This document shows positions 17,519 through 25,957 of a stretch of 64,000 nucleotides of DNA, piece by piece. Position 1 is the first letter of the stretch. The number at the start of each line of letters is the position of its first letter. A model generated the notes under the pieces. The model did no database searches. It was given only the letters and a program-made list of their open reading frames with translations, and was not told where the DNA came from. The position numbers and the translations under genes were made by a program. The stretch is from Pedobacter polysacchareus (lineage in GTDB: Bacteria; Bacteroidota; Bacteroidia; Sphingobacteriales; Sphingobacteriaceae): the NCBI RefSeq assembly GCF_019802255.1, contig NZ_JAHYSS010000006.1, forward strand, positions 416,821-480,820. The letters run 5' to 3'.

Positions 17519-17548
17519 TTTAGATTTGTCTAAACATTTAGTTAGACA
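17519..17548 (+). promoter_or_regulatory. Metal-repressor operator overlapping the mntR promoter
   Basis: TTTAGATTTGTCTAAA (17519-17534) has perfect 6-bp arms and a 4-base centre, like DtxR/MntR boxes. A second interlocked dyad, TGTCTAA (17527-17533) and TTAGACA (17542-17548), lies right beside it. The -7 box TAGATTTG (17521-17528) is inside the operator, so binding would block transcription of mntR-mntH. The -33 box (ATTG, 17494-17497) is 23 bases away, weaker than ideal. Autoregulation is inference. Confidence 0.7.
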
Positions 17549-17555
17549 CACAGAA

Positions 17556-18209
17556 ATGCAATCATTCACCGAAGAGAACTACCTGAAAATCATCTACCAT
17601 TTATCGGAGAACAATGAAGAATCGGTACAAACCAATGCGATTGCTGAAAAAATGCAGACCAGACCTGCTTCCGTAACTGATATGCTGAGAAAGCTTTCAG
17701 AAAAGGAATTGATCCTATATAAAAAATATCAGGGCGCACGTTTAACACCTGCCGGCCGGCAAACCGCGATCAATGTGATCAGGAAACACCGCCTTTGGGA
17801 AGTGTTTTTAGTGGAAAAACTAAATTTTAAATGGGATGAAGTTCATGACATTGCCGAAGAGCTTGAGCACATCAATTCTCAGGAACTGGTAGAGCGGCTG
17901 GATGAATTTCTGGCTTTCCCAAAAAATGATCCCCATGGTGATCCGATTCCTGACAAAAATGGAAATTTCGATTTCGTCCCATTCATAAAGCTAAGTAGGC
18001 TTAAAAAAGACGACCGCGGTCTGATCATGGGCGTAAGTGAACATTCTTCTGCTTTTTTAAAGCACCTGGAGAAATTGGGCCTTACGTTAGGGAAATCATT
18101 AACCATTAGTACCATCAATGAATTTGATGGATCCGTAGAAATTATTATAGAAGAAAAGAAAATAAGTGTCACCAGAGAAATAGCCAAGCACATACTCATC
18201 AGGATCTAA
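17556..18209 (+). CDS. mntR: DtxR/MntR-type metal-dependent repressor
   Basis: 217-aa regulator. The N-terminal winged helix (about 1-60, NAIAEKMQTRPASVTDMLRK) precedes the metal-binding and dimerisation domain (RKHRLWEVFLVE, IAEELEH, DPHGDPIP), which has the His and Glu residues expected to bind Mn2+ or Fe2+. A C-terminal SH3/FeoA-like domain (about 145-217) is present, as in the longer DtxR/IdeR form. An in-frame TTG at 17526 lies within the operator, so I start at the ATG at 17556. Two bases separate it from the Nramp transporter gene, giving a repressor-transporter operon. Mn versus Fe specificity is not certain. Confidence 0.88.
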   Translation: MQSFTEENYLKIIYHLSENNEESVQTNAIAEKMQTRPASVTDMLRKLSEKELILYKKYQGARLTPAGRQTAINVIRKHRLWEVFLVEKLNFKWDEVHDIAEELEHINSQELVERLDEFLAFPKNDPHGDPIPDKNGNFDFVPFIKLSRLKKDDRGLIMGVSEHSSAFLKHLEKLGLTLGKSLTISTINEFDGSVEIIIEEKKISVTREIAKHILIRI

Positions 18210-18210
18210 A

Positions 18211-20073
18211 ATGAAGCATTCCGAATCTCTAAGCGAAGTAAATCAAAGTGTAGACACCAGCAAACGCAAAGGCTGGCGTCGTATTTTATCATTTATCGGC
18301 CCTGCCTATTTAGTGAGTGTCGGTTATATGGACCCCGGAAACTGGGCCACAGACATTGCCGGAGGTAGTAAATTCGGATATCAGCTGATCTGGATCCTGT
18401 TAATGTCCAATCTGATCGCCCTGCTGCTGCAATCTTTGAGTGCCAGACTTGGTATCGTTAGAGGACTGGATTTAGCCCAGGCTTCAAGAAATGCTTATCC
18501 TAAATGGATCAACATTCCATTGTTCGGCCTCGCGCAAACTGCGATTATCGCCTGTGATCTGGCAGAGATCATTGGTATGGCCATTGGTTTACAGTTATTA
18601 TTCGGGCTGCCTTTGATCTGGGGAATCAGTGTGACTATTCTTGACACTGTCCTGCTGCTGTTTCTGATGAATAAAGGCATGCGTAAAATGGAGGCTTTTA
18701 TCGTATCCATGGTGTTTATTGTAGGCTTCTCCTTCCTCGTAGAGATGTTTATTGTAGAACCTAACCTAAAAGAAATCGTTAAGGGACTTGAACCTTCAGT
18801 ACTATCAGGTGAAGCCTTATACATTGCGATTGGGATTATTGGCGCAACAGTCATGCCCCACAACCTCTATCTTCATTCTTCTCTGGTGCAGACGAGGAAG
18901 TTTGAGCGGGACGAAAAAGGTATCAAAGAAGCCATTAAATTCAATTTCATTGATACTGCAGTTGCCCTAAATATGGCATTCTTTGTCAACGCAGCGATCT
19001 TGATTCTTGCCGCGGCAGCCTTCTATAAAAACGGCTTACATGAAGTTGCGGAGATCCAGGATGCCCACAGACTACTGCAAAACATCTTTGGAGATGTAGC
19101 CCCTACATTATTTGCCATCGCTTTGATTGCCGCTGGACAAAGTTCAACAGTAACCGGTACCCTTGCCGGACAAATCGTGATGGAAGGCCATTTAAAGCTG
19201 AGGATCCAGCCTTGGCTGCGTCGTTTAATCACCCGTTTACTTGCCATCATCCCTGCTTTCTTCACCATCTTAATTCTCGGCGACAATGCTTTAGGCGGTT
19301 TACTGATTTTGAGTCAGGTGGTACTGAGTTTACAGCTGGGCTTTGCAGTAATCCCATTGATTCATTTCACTTCGGATAAGAAAACGATGAAAAGCTTTGC
19401 CATCAAACCATGGGTAAAAGTATTGGCCTGGATCAGCTCTATTCTCATTGTGGCCCTAAATGTGAAACTGGTAGTGGAAGAAATTAGCAGCTGGACCAGC
19501 GATAATCACAGTTGGTACTTATATGTACTGGTCATTCCTGCAGCCATACTGATCGGCTTATTGTTATTATATATTTTCATTTATCCATTCCTGAATAAAA
19601 CGGAACAAGGGCAGCACAATGTTCCGCATGGCGATGCGCTGGACATAGAGGAGATCGAGAAAATCAATTATTCACGCATTGGCATTACGGTTGATTTCTC
19701 GAAAAATGACCGGAACACCATTCGCCATGCCCTGATTCAGGGTGGAAAAAAAGCGGATTACTACCTGATACATGTCGTGGAAACTGCTGTGGCCAGGTAT
19801 CATGGAAAAGCAGCACTAGATGCAGAAACCTTGAGTGACGCAGAAAACCTGGAAAAATACCGCGCAAATTTAAAAGACCTGGGGTATAAATCCAGTGCTC
19901 ACATTGGATACGGGGGAACGGTGACTGCTATTGTAGAAATCAGTAAACAGAATGACCTGGAATTATTGGTGATGGGCGCGCATGGCCACCAAGGTATAAA
20001 AGACCTGATTTTAGGAACTACAGTGAACTCTGTAAGGCATAAAGTAACTATTCCCGTATTAATTGTCCGATAA
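18211..20073 (+). CDS. mntH: Nramp divalent-metal transporter fused to a Usp domain
   Basis: 620-aa inner-membrane protein. Residues about 25-465 form an Nramp proton-coupled Mn2+/Fe2+ importer: DPGN at 41-44 (TM1) and MPHN at 215-218 (TM6) are the metal-site motifs, with many hydrophobic helices. Residues about 485-620 are a cytosolic universal stress protein domain containing the ATP-binding pattern G-2X-G-9X-G-T (Gly589, Gly592, Gly602). Standard MntH ends near 410-450 aa, so the tail is a true fusion. The domain may let nucleotide or stress status gate transport. It is co-transcribed with mntR and likely repressed by it. Confidence 0.92.
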   Translation: MKHSESLSEVNQSVDTSKRKGWRRILSFIGPAYLVSVGYMDPGNWATDIAGGSKFGYQLIWILLMSNLIALLLQSLSARLGIVRGLDLAQASRNAYPKWINIPLFGLAQTAIIACDLAEIIGMAIGLQLLFGLPLIWGISVTILDTVLLLFLMNKGMRKMEAFIVSMVFIVGFSFLVEMFIVEPNLKEIVKGLEPSVLSGEALYIAIGIIGATVMPHNLYLHSSLVQTRKFERDEKGIKEAIKFNFIDTAVALNMAFFVNAAILILAAAAFYKNGLHEVAEIQDAHRLLQNIFGDVAPTLFAIALIAAGQSSTVTGTLAGQIVMEGHLKLRIQPWLRRLITRLLAIIPAFFTILILGDNALGGLLILSQVVLSLQLGFAVIPLIHFTSDKKTMKSFAIKPWVKVLAWISSILIVALNVKLVVEEISSWTSDNHSWYLYVLVIPAAILIGLLLLYIFIYPFLNKTEQGQHNVPHGDALDIEEIEKINYSRIGITVDFSKNDRNTIRHALIQGGKKADYYLIHVVETAVARYHGKAALDAETLSDAENLEKYRANLKDLGYKSSAHIGYGGTVTAIVEISKQNDLELLVMGAHGHQGIKDLILGTTVNSVRHKVTIPVLIVR

Positions 20074-20123
20074 AATTCAGAAATCCCTATTTCTTTCGGA
20101 TATTAGCGGTATTCTTATAAAAT

Positions 20124-20148
20124 CCGGCATAGAATTTATCTCTGCCGG
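20124..20148 (+). terminator. Possible weak terminator after mntH
   Basis: Stem CCGGCA/TGCCGG with a 13-base loop and a short, poor T-run. It may only be an internal leader structure before smpB. Confidence 0.35.
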
Positions 20149-20169
20149 GCTTTGTGAAAATTGATACAA

Positions 20170-20619
20170 ATGAAGAACGATATTCAAATTAAAAATAAAA
20201 GAGCTTACTTCGATTACCACATTGTGGAGGAGTTTAATGCCGGATTAGCCCTGTTGGGTACCGAGATTAAAGCCATCAGACAAGGTAAAGCGAATATGTC
20301 CGATGCCTTCTGCATGTTCATAGGTGATGTTCTTTACGTTAGAAACTTACATATTTCAGAATATAGCCATAGCTCTTTCCACCACCACGATATCAAACGT
20401 GACCGGGTTTTGCTGCTCCATAAGAAAGAACTTAAAAAGTTAAAATTCAGAAGCGAAGAAAAGGGTTATACCATTGTTCCCCTAAGGATTTACACTAACG
20501 ACAGAGGTTATGCAAAGATTCAGATTGCTTTAGCCCAGGGTAAGAAGGAATTCGACAAAAGAGACAGTATTAAAGACAGAGAATCCAAAAGAGAAATGGA
20601 TCGTGCAATGAAAGAATAA
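20170..20619 (+). CDS. smpB: tmRNA-binding protein SmpB
   Basis: Partner of tmRNA in trans-translation, rescuing stalled ribosomes. The 149-aa protein has the OB core (NKRAYFDYHIVEEFNAGLAL, LLGTEIKAIRQGKANMSDAF) and a basic helical tail (GKKEFDKRDSIKDRESKREM) that enters the mRNA channel. The open frame begins at TTG 20161; I start at the ATG at 20170, giving MKNDIQIKNKRA. ssrA itself was not seen in this window. Confidence 0.96.
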   Translation: MKNDIQIKNKRAYFDYHIVEEFNAGLALLGTEIKAIRQGKANMSDAFCMFIGDVLYVRNLHISEYSHSSFHHHDIKRDRVLLLHKKELKKLKFRSEEKGYTIVPLRIYTNDRGYAKIQIALAQGKKEFDKRDSIKDRESKREMDRAMKE

Positions 20620-20635
20620 AAGCCTGGGAATTAAC

Positions 20636-21292
20636 CTACCAGGCCTGATCTCCTACTAAAGGCACAAAACGGAAAGTATCCAGTTCAATCCTATCGTAAT
20701 CCGTTTCACTGACGCGGATGACGGTTACCATTTTCTGGGTATTTTCATCGCCAACAGGGATCACCATAATACCGCCTATTTTCAATTGCTTCAATAGCGC
20801 TTCAGGAACCCATGGTGCGCCTGCAGTCACGATAATCTTGTCGTATGGCGCGTGCTCCACAATACCTTTAGAGCCATCTCCGAAGAAAAAGTGTGCATTG
20901 TATCCCATTCCAGGTAAAACGCGAATGGTATGGCGGTAAATACTTTCCTGACGTTCAATCGTATACACATTGGCCCCCAATTCCATTAATATACAAGTCT
21001 GATAACCAGAACCCGTTCCAATTTCCAGTACCTGATCTCCTTTTTTGATGTGGAGCAGCTCACTTTGATAAGCTACCGTATAAGGCTGTGAAATGGTTTG
21101 TCCATCACCAATAGGAAAAGCGATGTCCTTATAGGCCTGATTCCAGAAAGTTTCATCAAAGAAAAAATGACGTGGCACTTTCCCAATCGCGTCCAGCACC
21201 CGCCTATCGGTGATGCCTCTACCTTCAAGATGAGCAACCAATTTCTTTCTCGCTCCCCGCTCCCTGTAATTATCTACAAACTTATATGCCAT
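20636..21292 (-). CDS. pcm: Protein-L-isoaspartate O-methyltransferase
   Basis: SAM-dependent repair enzyme that methylates isoaspartyl residues in damaged proteins. In the 218-aa protein SAM motif I is VLEIGTGSGYQT, the preceding GQTISQPYTVAYQSELL contains the conserved active-site loop, and motif III is GGIMVIPVG. The length suits the family. It lies 85 bases downstream of priA on the same strand and probably ends the DUF423-priA-pcm unit. It converges on smpB. Confidence 0.95.
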   Translation of the reverse strand: MAYKFVDNYRERGARKKLVAHLEGRGITDRRVLDAIGKVPRHFFFDETFWNQAYKDIAFPIGDGQTISQPYTVAYQSELLHIKKGDQVLEIGTGSGYQTCILMELGANVYTIERQESIYRHTIRVLPGMGYNAHFFFGDGSKGIVEHAPYDKIIVTAGAPWVPEALLKQLKIGGIMVIPVGDENTQKMVTVIRVSETDYDRIELDTFRFVPLVGDQAW

Positions 21293-21377
21293 TACCCAAA
21301 AATAGCTTTTTGAAATCTAATGTGACCACATAATCTACAGCAAAATTATAATCCTCACAGTATCAATCGCAATAAAA

Positions 21378-23855
21378 CTAGTAAGGGTCTACATCCACCT
21401 GAACAATTGCCCCGCGGTACTCCTTTTCTGCCTGAAATTGCAATATAACGTCCTTTAATATCGATTTCACTTTAGTGATGGCTGTATTTTTATCTGTCTT
21501 AATAATGATTTGCTTGATGTAATAATTCCTGATTCTACCTACCATTGGCTGCTCTGGTCCAAGTACCCGGCTCCCCAGATGTCCTTTCAAAACATTAGCG
21601 AATTTCTGTGCGGCAACATTCAGCAGGTTCATGTCTTTATGTTTAATATTGACAAAAATCACCCTGGTAAAAGGCGGATATTGGAATTCTCTTCGCTCAC
21701 GAATCTCATCCGTATACATTTCCTGGTATTTATTATCAATTACCTGAGTAATGATCCGGTGTTTATCATCATAAGCCTGAATGATCACCTTTCCTTGTTT
21801 GTCCCTTCTTCCAGCTCTACCCGCTACTTGTGCCAGCAATTGATAGCTTCTTTCGAAAGCTCTGAAATCCGGATAGTTCAATAAAGTATCGGCATTGATC
21901 ACCCCGATGAGGGTCACATTGTCGAAATCCAGTCCTTTCGCCACCATTTGTGTACCGATCAGGATATCAGTTTTCTTTTCCTGGAAATCAGAAATGATCT
22001 GCTGCAATCCATTTTTCGTTCTGGTACTGTCGACATCTAACCTTGCTATTTTCGCTTCCGGGAAGATCAGCGTCAGTTCCTCTTCTACCCTTTCAGTTCC
22101 AAAACCTTTTTGCTCAATATGTACAGAACCGCAAGCCGGACACACATTGATGCTATTTTGATGGTAACCGCAATAATGGCAATGTAACTTGCCGCTGGTT
22201 TTATGATACGTTAAACTCACATCACAGCTCACACATTTTGGGGCATAACCGCAAGTTGCACAGATTAGGATCGTAGCATAACCACGTCTATTTTGAAACA
22301 GGATTACCTGTTCTTTTAGCTTCAAAGTATTATCGATTTCTTCCACCAGCTGACTGGAGAAATAAGAAATCATCTTTTTCTTTTTTGTCTCTTCTGAAAT
22401 GCTGATCACCTCCTGAATAGGCAGAGCGACCCCACCAAATCGTTCAGACATCGTCACCAGGCCATATTTTTGGTGCAGCGCATTGAAATAGCTTTCAATA
22501 GATGGCGTAGCCGAACCCAATACTACTTTTGCCTTATGTAACCAGGCCAGATACACTGCTGCATCCCTTGCCTGATAACGTGGTGCCGGTTCCTGCTGTT
22601 TGTAGGAAGATTCGTGCTCCTCATCAATGACAATCAGTTTTAGGTTCTGGAAAGGTAAAAACACTGCAGATCTGGCGCCTAAAACAATCCGGTACTTACC
22701 ATTGATCACCTTATTCCAGATTTCTACCCTTTCATTGTTGTTGAATTTAGAGTGATATACCCCAATTGCATCCCCAAAATAACGCTGGATCCGCTCTACA
22801 ATCTGAGTAGTCAGGGCAATCTCCGGCAGGAGGAATAAAACCTGTCCGCCGTTTTCAATTGCTTTTTCAATCAGTCTGATGTATACCTGTGTTTTACCTG
22901 AGGCCGTGACCCCATGTAAAAGCACCACATCTTTCTTTTCAAATTCTGTTTCAATTTGTGTCAAAGCCAGCTGCTGGTTTTCGCTCAATTCAAAGTTCAG
23001 CACAAAATCATCGTCCTGCTCTTTGAGTCTGCTCACCGGCTTCTTCTCGATCACAAAAACTTCTTTATCCATCAACGTTTTTAGCGCGGCTGAACCACAA
23101 TCACTCTCTTCCTGAAGTTGTGCCTTCGGAATCGTGCTTTGTTGCCTGGACAACTTTAAATAAGTCAGCAGTGCATTCAATTGCTTTGGAGCGCGCTCTA
23201 AAACAGCGAAGAGTTCTTTCAAATTCTCTTCATCCTGGTAAAATGGATGGAGGGTGACAAAAGATTTTAACAATGGTTTATACTTTTCTATCACCTCTTC
23301 GGCAATATACACCATCTCCTTATCCAGTAAAGTATTGATGATCGGATACACGGTTTTCTGTCCTAACAAAGCAGATACCTGATCTATTGTCAATCGACCA
23401 TGCACTTTTAACGCATTGATGAGAGTTTCTTGTTTAAGATTGAGCACTTCACCATCCTGAGGAAATTCTTCTTTCAGCACGATGATCGTTTCACTGGCCA
23501 GCTTCAAACCTGCGGGCAATGCTGCCGCCATCACTTCTCCCTCATTACAAAGGTAATAGCTAGTCATCCATTCCCAGAATTCCAGCTGTAAAGCCGTAAT
23601 TACCGGATGTTCATCCACCACATCGATGATGTATTTGGCCTGATAAATTTCCGGAGCCTGCTGACTGACGCTTTTAATCAGCGCCGTATAAATTTTACTT
23701 TTCCCGAACTGAACCACCACACGCTTTCCTACCGCAATCTGATCATTCAGTTCAAAAGGCACCCTATAGATATAATTCTTCGCCAACGACAATGGCAAGA
23801 TCACTTCGATAAACAGCGTTTCCCGTTCTTCGAATTCCAGTTGACCAGCACTCAT
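21378..23855 (-). CDS. priA: Primosomal protein N' (replication restart helicase)
   Basis: 825-aa superfamily 2 helicase that reloads the replisome at stalled forks. The N-terminal fork-binding domain covers 1-110. Walker A is GVTASGKT (315-322), followed by a DEEH box and QNRRGYA helicase motifs. A zinc module has paired cysteines (CATCGYAPKCVSC, then CHYC and CPAC). The C-terminal helicase lobe includes GTQMVAKGLDF and QVAGRAGR. Length is within the family range. It starts 2 bases after the DUF423 stop and is probably co-transcribed with it. Confidence 0.96.
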   Translation of the reverse strand: MSAGQLEFEERETLFIEVILPLSLAKNYIYRVPFELNDQIAVGKRVVVQFGKSKIYTALIKSVSQQAPEIYQAKYIIDVVDEHPVITALQLEFWEWMTSYYLCNEGEVMAAALPAGLKLASETIIVLKEEFPQDGEVLNLKQETLINALKVHGRLTIDQVSALLGQKTVYPIINTLLDKEMVYIAEEVIEKYKPLLKSFVTLHPFYQDEENLKELFAVLERAPKQLNALLTYLKLSRQQSTIPKAQLQEESDCGSAALKTLMDKEVFVIEKKPVSRLKEQDDDFVLNFELSENQQLALTQIETEFEKKDVVLLHGVTASGKTQVYIRLIEKAIENGGQVLFLLPEIALTTQIVERIQRYFGDAIGVYHSKFNNNERVEIWNKVINGKYRIVLGARSAVFLPFQNLKLIVIDEEHESSYKQQEPAPRYQARDAAVYLAWLHKAKVVLGSATPSIESYFNALHQKYGLVTMSERFGGVALPIQEVISISEETKKKKMISYFSSQLVEEIDNTLKLKEQVILFQNRRGYATILICATCGYAPKCVSCDVSLTYHKTSGKLHCHYCGYHQNSINVCPACGSVHIEQKGFGTERVEEELTLIFPEAKIARLDVDSTRTKNGLQQIISDFQEKKTDILIGTQMVAKGLDFDNVTLIGVINADTLLNYPDFRAFERSYQLLAQVAGRAGRRDKQGKVIIQAYDDKHRIITQVIDNKYQEMYTDEIRERREFQYPPFTRVIFVNIKHKDMNLLNVAAQKFANVLKGHLGSRVLGPEQPMVGRIRNYYIKQIIIKTDKNTAITKVKSILKDVILQFQAEKEYRGAIVQVDVDPY

Positions 23856-23857
23856 CC

Positions 23858-24247
23858 TTACTTATTGTTTGAAGCGGCGAAAAACAAACTTCCCCATCCA
23901 AGAATAAACAGCAAGCCACCAATCGGTGTAATTGGGCCTAAAACAGCACCAAAACCGATATGGGTAATCTCTCTGGTCGCCAATAGATATAGTGATCCTG
24001 AGAACAGGATAATTCCGAAAGTGAAGAAATAATAAGCCAGTTTAAGCAGCTTAGGCTGGTTCATACTCAGCAGAGAAAGAAACAATAAAGCGAAAGTATG
24101 ATAAAACTGATATTCCACTCCTTTGCTCCATATTTCCAGGGCTTCCGGGCTGACCTGGCTTTTTAAACCATGGGCACCAAAGGCACCCAATACGACTGCT
24201 GTTAATCCAAATAGAGAGGCGGTTAAAATAATAGGTCTGTTGCTCAT
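23858..24247 (-). CDS. DUF423 (YgdD-type) inner-membrane protein
   Basis: 129-aa integral membrane protein with about four hydrophobic helices. The family opening is visible: LTAVVLGAFGAHGLK, followed by EIWSKGVEYQFYHTFALL, and the C-terminal GGLLFILGWGSLF. DUF423 proteins are widespread and of unknown function. It immediately precedes priA with a 2-base gap, an arrangement that suggests shared transcription only. Confidence 0.88.
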   Translation of the reverse strand: MSNRPIILTASLFGLTAVVLGAFGAHGLKSQVSPEALEIWSKGVEYQFYHTFALLFLSLLSMNQPKLLKLAYYFFTFGIILFSGSLYLLATREITHIGFGAVLGPITPIGGLLFILGWGSLFFAASNNK

Positions 24248-24339
24248 AAAATCGGCTTTTTTAATCTTCCAAAATTAAGAAACTTGGTTGCATTTTCTTA
24301 GTAATCCCAACTTATTAAATTAAATTTGTAAGGACAGCA

Positions 24340-25902
24340 ATGAAAAAGATCTTACTCAGCATCATCGTACTCCTTACGGCCATTGTAACCATGGCCTATC
24401 TTTATTTTTCTAAATTAAATACGGCTCATGCAGAGTCCGACCTCAGCCTCTATGCCGCGGTCAGTGAATCCGGATTTATCTTCTCTTTTGAGCAAGATAA
24501 AAGCGTACTGGATCTACTAAAAGAACAGGATAATTTCGAGGAAATCATGGGTTCGGAGAAATTCAAATCCCTGCAGTCTTTAAAGAATGGTGTACTTTCC
24601 TCACCTGCTTTAAATGCCCTGACGCAAAAGCAAATGGTCTATCTTGCCATACTTCCCGGGAAAGGAAAGGAGCTGGATTTTGTCCTCAGCACACAAAGCG
24701 ACAAAGACATCAGTAAGATACAGCTGTTTCAGGCCTTAAAAACGGCTGCTATTCAGGTAGACAGCACTGCCGGTCAGACCAAATTAACCTTGGCCGACAG
24801 CAGTATTTTTTATCTGGGGATCAAAGATCATTTGATCCTGCTGTCCAATCGCCCGGAGCCTATCAAAACCATATTGACGAAAACTTATGATAAAAAAGAC
24901 GAAGCCTTTGTAGACTATATTAAATCGGGTAGTAAATTGTCTAAAAATAGTTTGGCGCAGCTTTATATAAATTTCAACCGGATTCCGGCATTGCTTCAAC
25001 CAATTGTTCCAGGCAAATTGAATGGCGAACTTTCAATCCTGGCTCACCAGGATGCTTTTGCGCTGTTAACTTACAACTACAGCAAAGAAAGGGTTCTTTT
25101 TACAGGAACTACTCAGATTAATACCTCAGACAGTTATTACCAATTATTTGCGGAGGAGAATCCTCAAAAAATGAGTATCCAGAATATTTTACCGGAACGC
25201 ACGGCTAATTACAGCATATATGCCCTGGATAAATATGAGCCATGGCTTAAAAAGCTGGACTATTGGTTTCAGGAACATAAGGAGGAGCAGAAAAGAACAA
25301 AACTGGTAGAAACCATCAATCAGAAATACCATTTAAACCTGGACCTGCTGTTTCCGAAATACTTTCAAAATCAAATGATGGCTTTCCAATTGAGTACCGG
25401 AGAAAAACTTGGGGCAATTAACCTGAGTAACGGAGACAAATTAGATCAGCTGCTGATTGATTTAAGCGAAGATTACTCCGAAGACCTAAAACTGTTTAAA
25501 GTACCAGATTTGCTGTACACTTATTTCGGGCTGCCTTTTCAATCCTTCAAAAAACCATACTACCTGATCATCGACAATTACCTGGTTTTTGCCAATAATG
25601 CAGCCACTTTGCAATCTTTTCTAAATGATTACAGGGCGAATAAATTGCTGATCAATACGCCGGCCTTTATCCATATGAACAACCAATTGCCAAATAATTC
25701 TAATCTTAATTTCTACATTGACCATCAGAATTCCCGTAATTTATTGGCAAAAAACATTTATTCACCATTTTTCAATCAGCTAAACACCGAAAAAGCATTA
25801 AAAAACTATGAGTCTTTTGTATATCAATTGACTGGAGATCACGGGAAATTCCAAACCAATCTGCTTATAAGCAAATTTATAACGACTGAAAAAGATTTCT
25901 AA
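24340..25902 (+). CDS. Large membrane-anchored protein of unknown function (520 aa)
   Basis: Function unknown; no family recognised with confidence. The N-terminus MKKILLSIIVLLTAIVTMAYLYF is an uncleaved membrane anchor or a signal peptide. The remaining ~490 residues are polar, with mixed beta and helical character and no obvious catalytic motif, and are presumably periplasmic. The ATG follows a good -7 box (TAAATTTG, 24321-24328). A DUF5723 outer-membrane protein gene starts 55 bases after the stop. The pair may act together in the envelope, by adjacency only. Confidence 0.7.
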   Translation: MKKILLSIIVLLTAIVTMAYLYFSKLNTAHAESDLSLYAAVSESGFIFSFEQDKSVLDLLKEQDNFEEIMGSEKFKSLQSLKNGVLSSPALNALTQKQMVYLAILPGKGKELDFVLSTQSDKDISKIQLFQALKTAAIQVDSTAGQTKLTLADSSIFYLGIKDHLILLSNRPEPIKTILTKTYDKKDEAFVDYIKSGSKLSKNSLAQLYINFNRIPALLQPIVPGKLNGELSILAHQDAFALLTYNYSKERVLFTGTTQINTSDSYYQLFAEENPQKMSIQNILPERTANYSIYALDKYEPWLKKLDYWFQEHKEEQKRTKLVETINQKYHLNLDLLFPKYFQNQMMAFQLSTGEKLGAINLSNGDKLDQLLIDLSEDYSEDLKLFKVPDLLYTYFGLPFQSFKKPYYLIIDNYLVFANNAATLQSFLNDYRANKLLINTPAFIHMNNQLPNNSNLNFYIDHQNSRNLLAKNIYSPFFNQLNTEKALKNYESFVYQLTGDHGKFQTNLLISKFITTEKDF

Positions 25903-25957
25903 TATTCTCACCATAAATCATTAATAATCATCAAGTTTGTTAAGCAAATAACAATAT

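Noticed and set aside
17526..17555. TTG start for the DtxR-type repressor
   Set aside because: The TTG lies within the operator and -7 box; the ATG at 17556 gives the conserved N-terminus.
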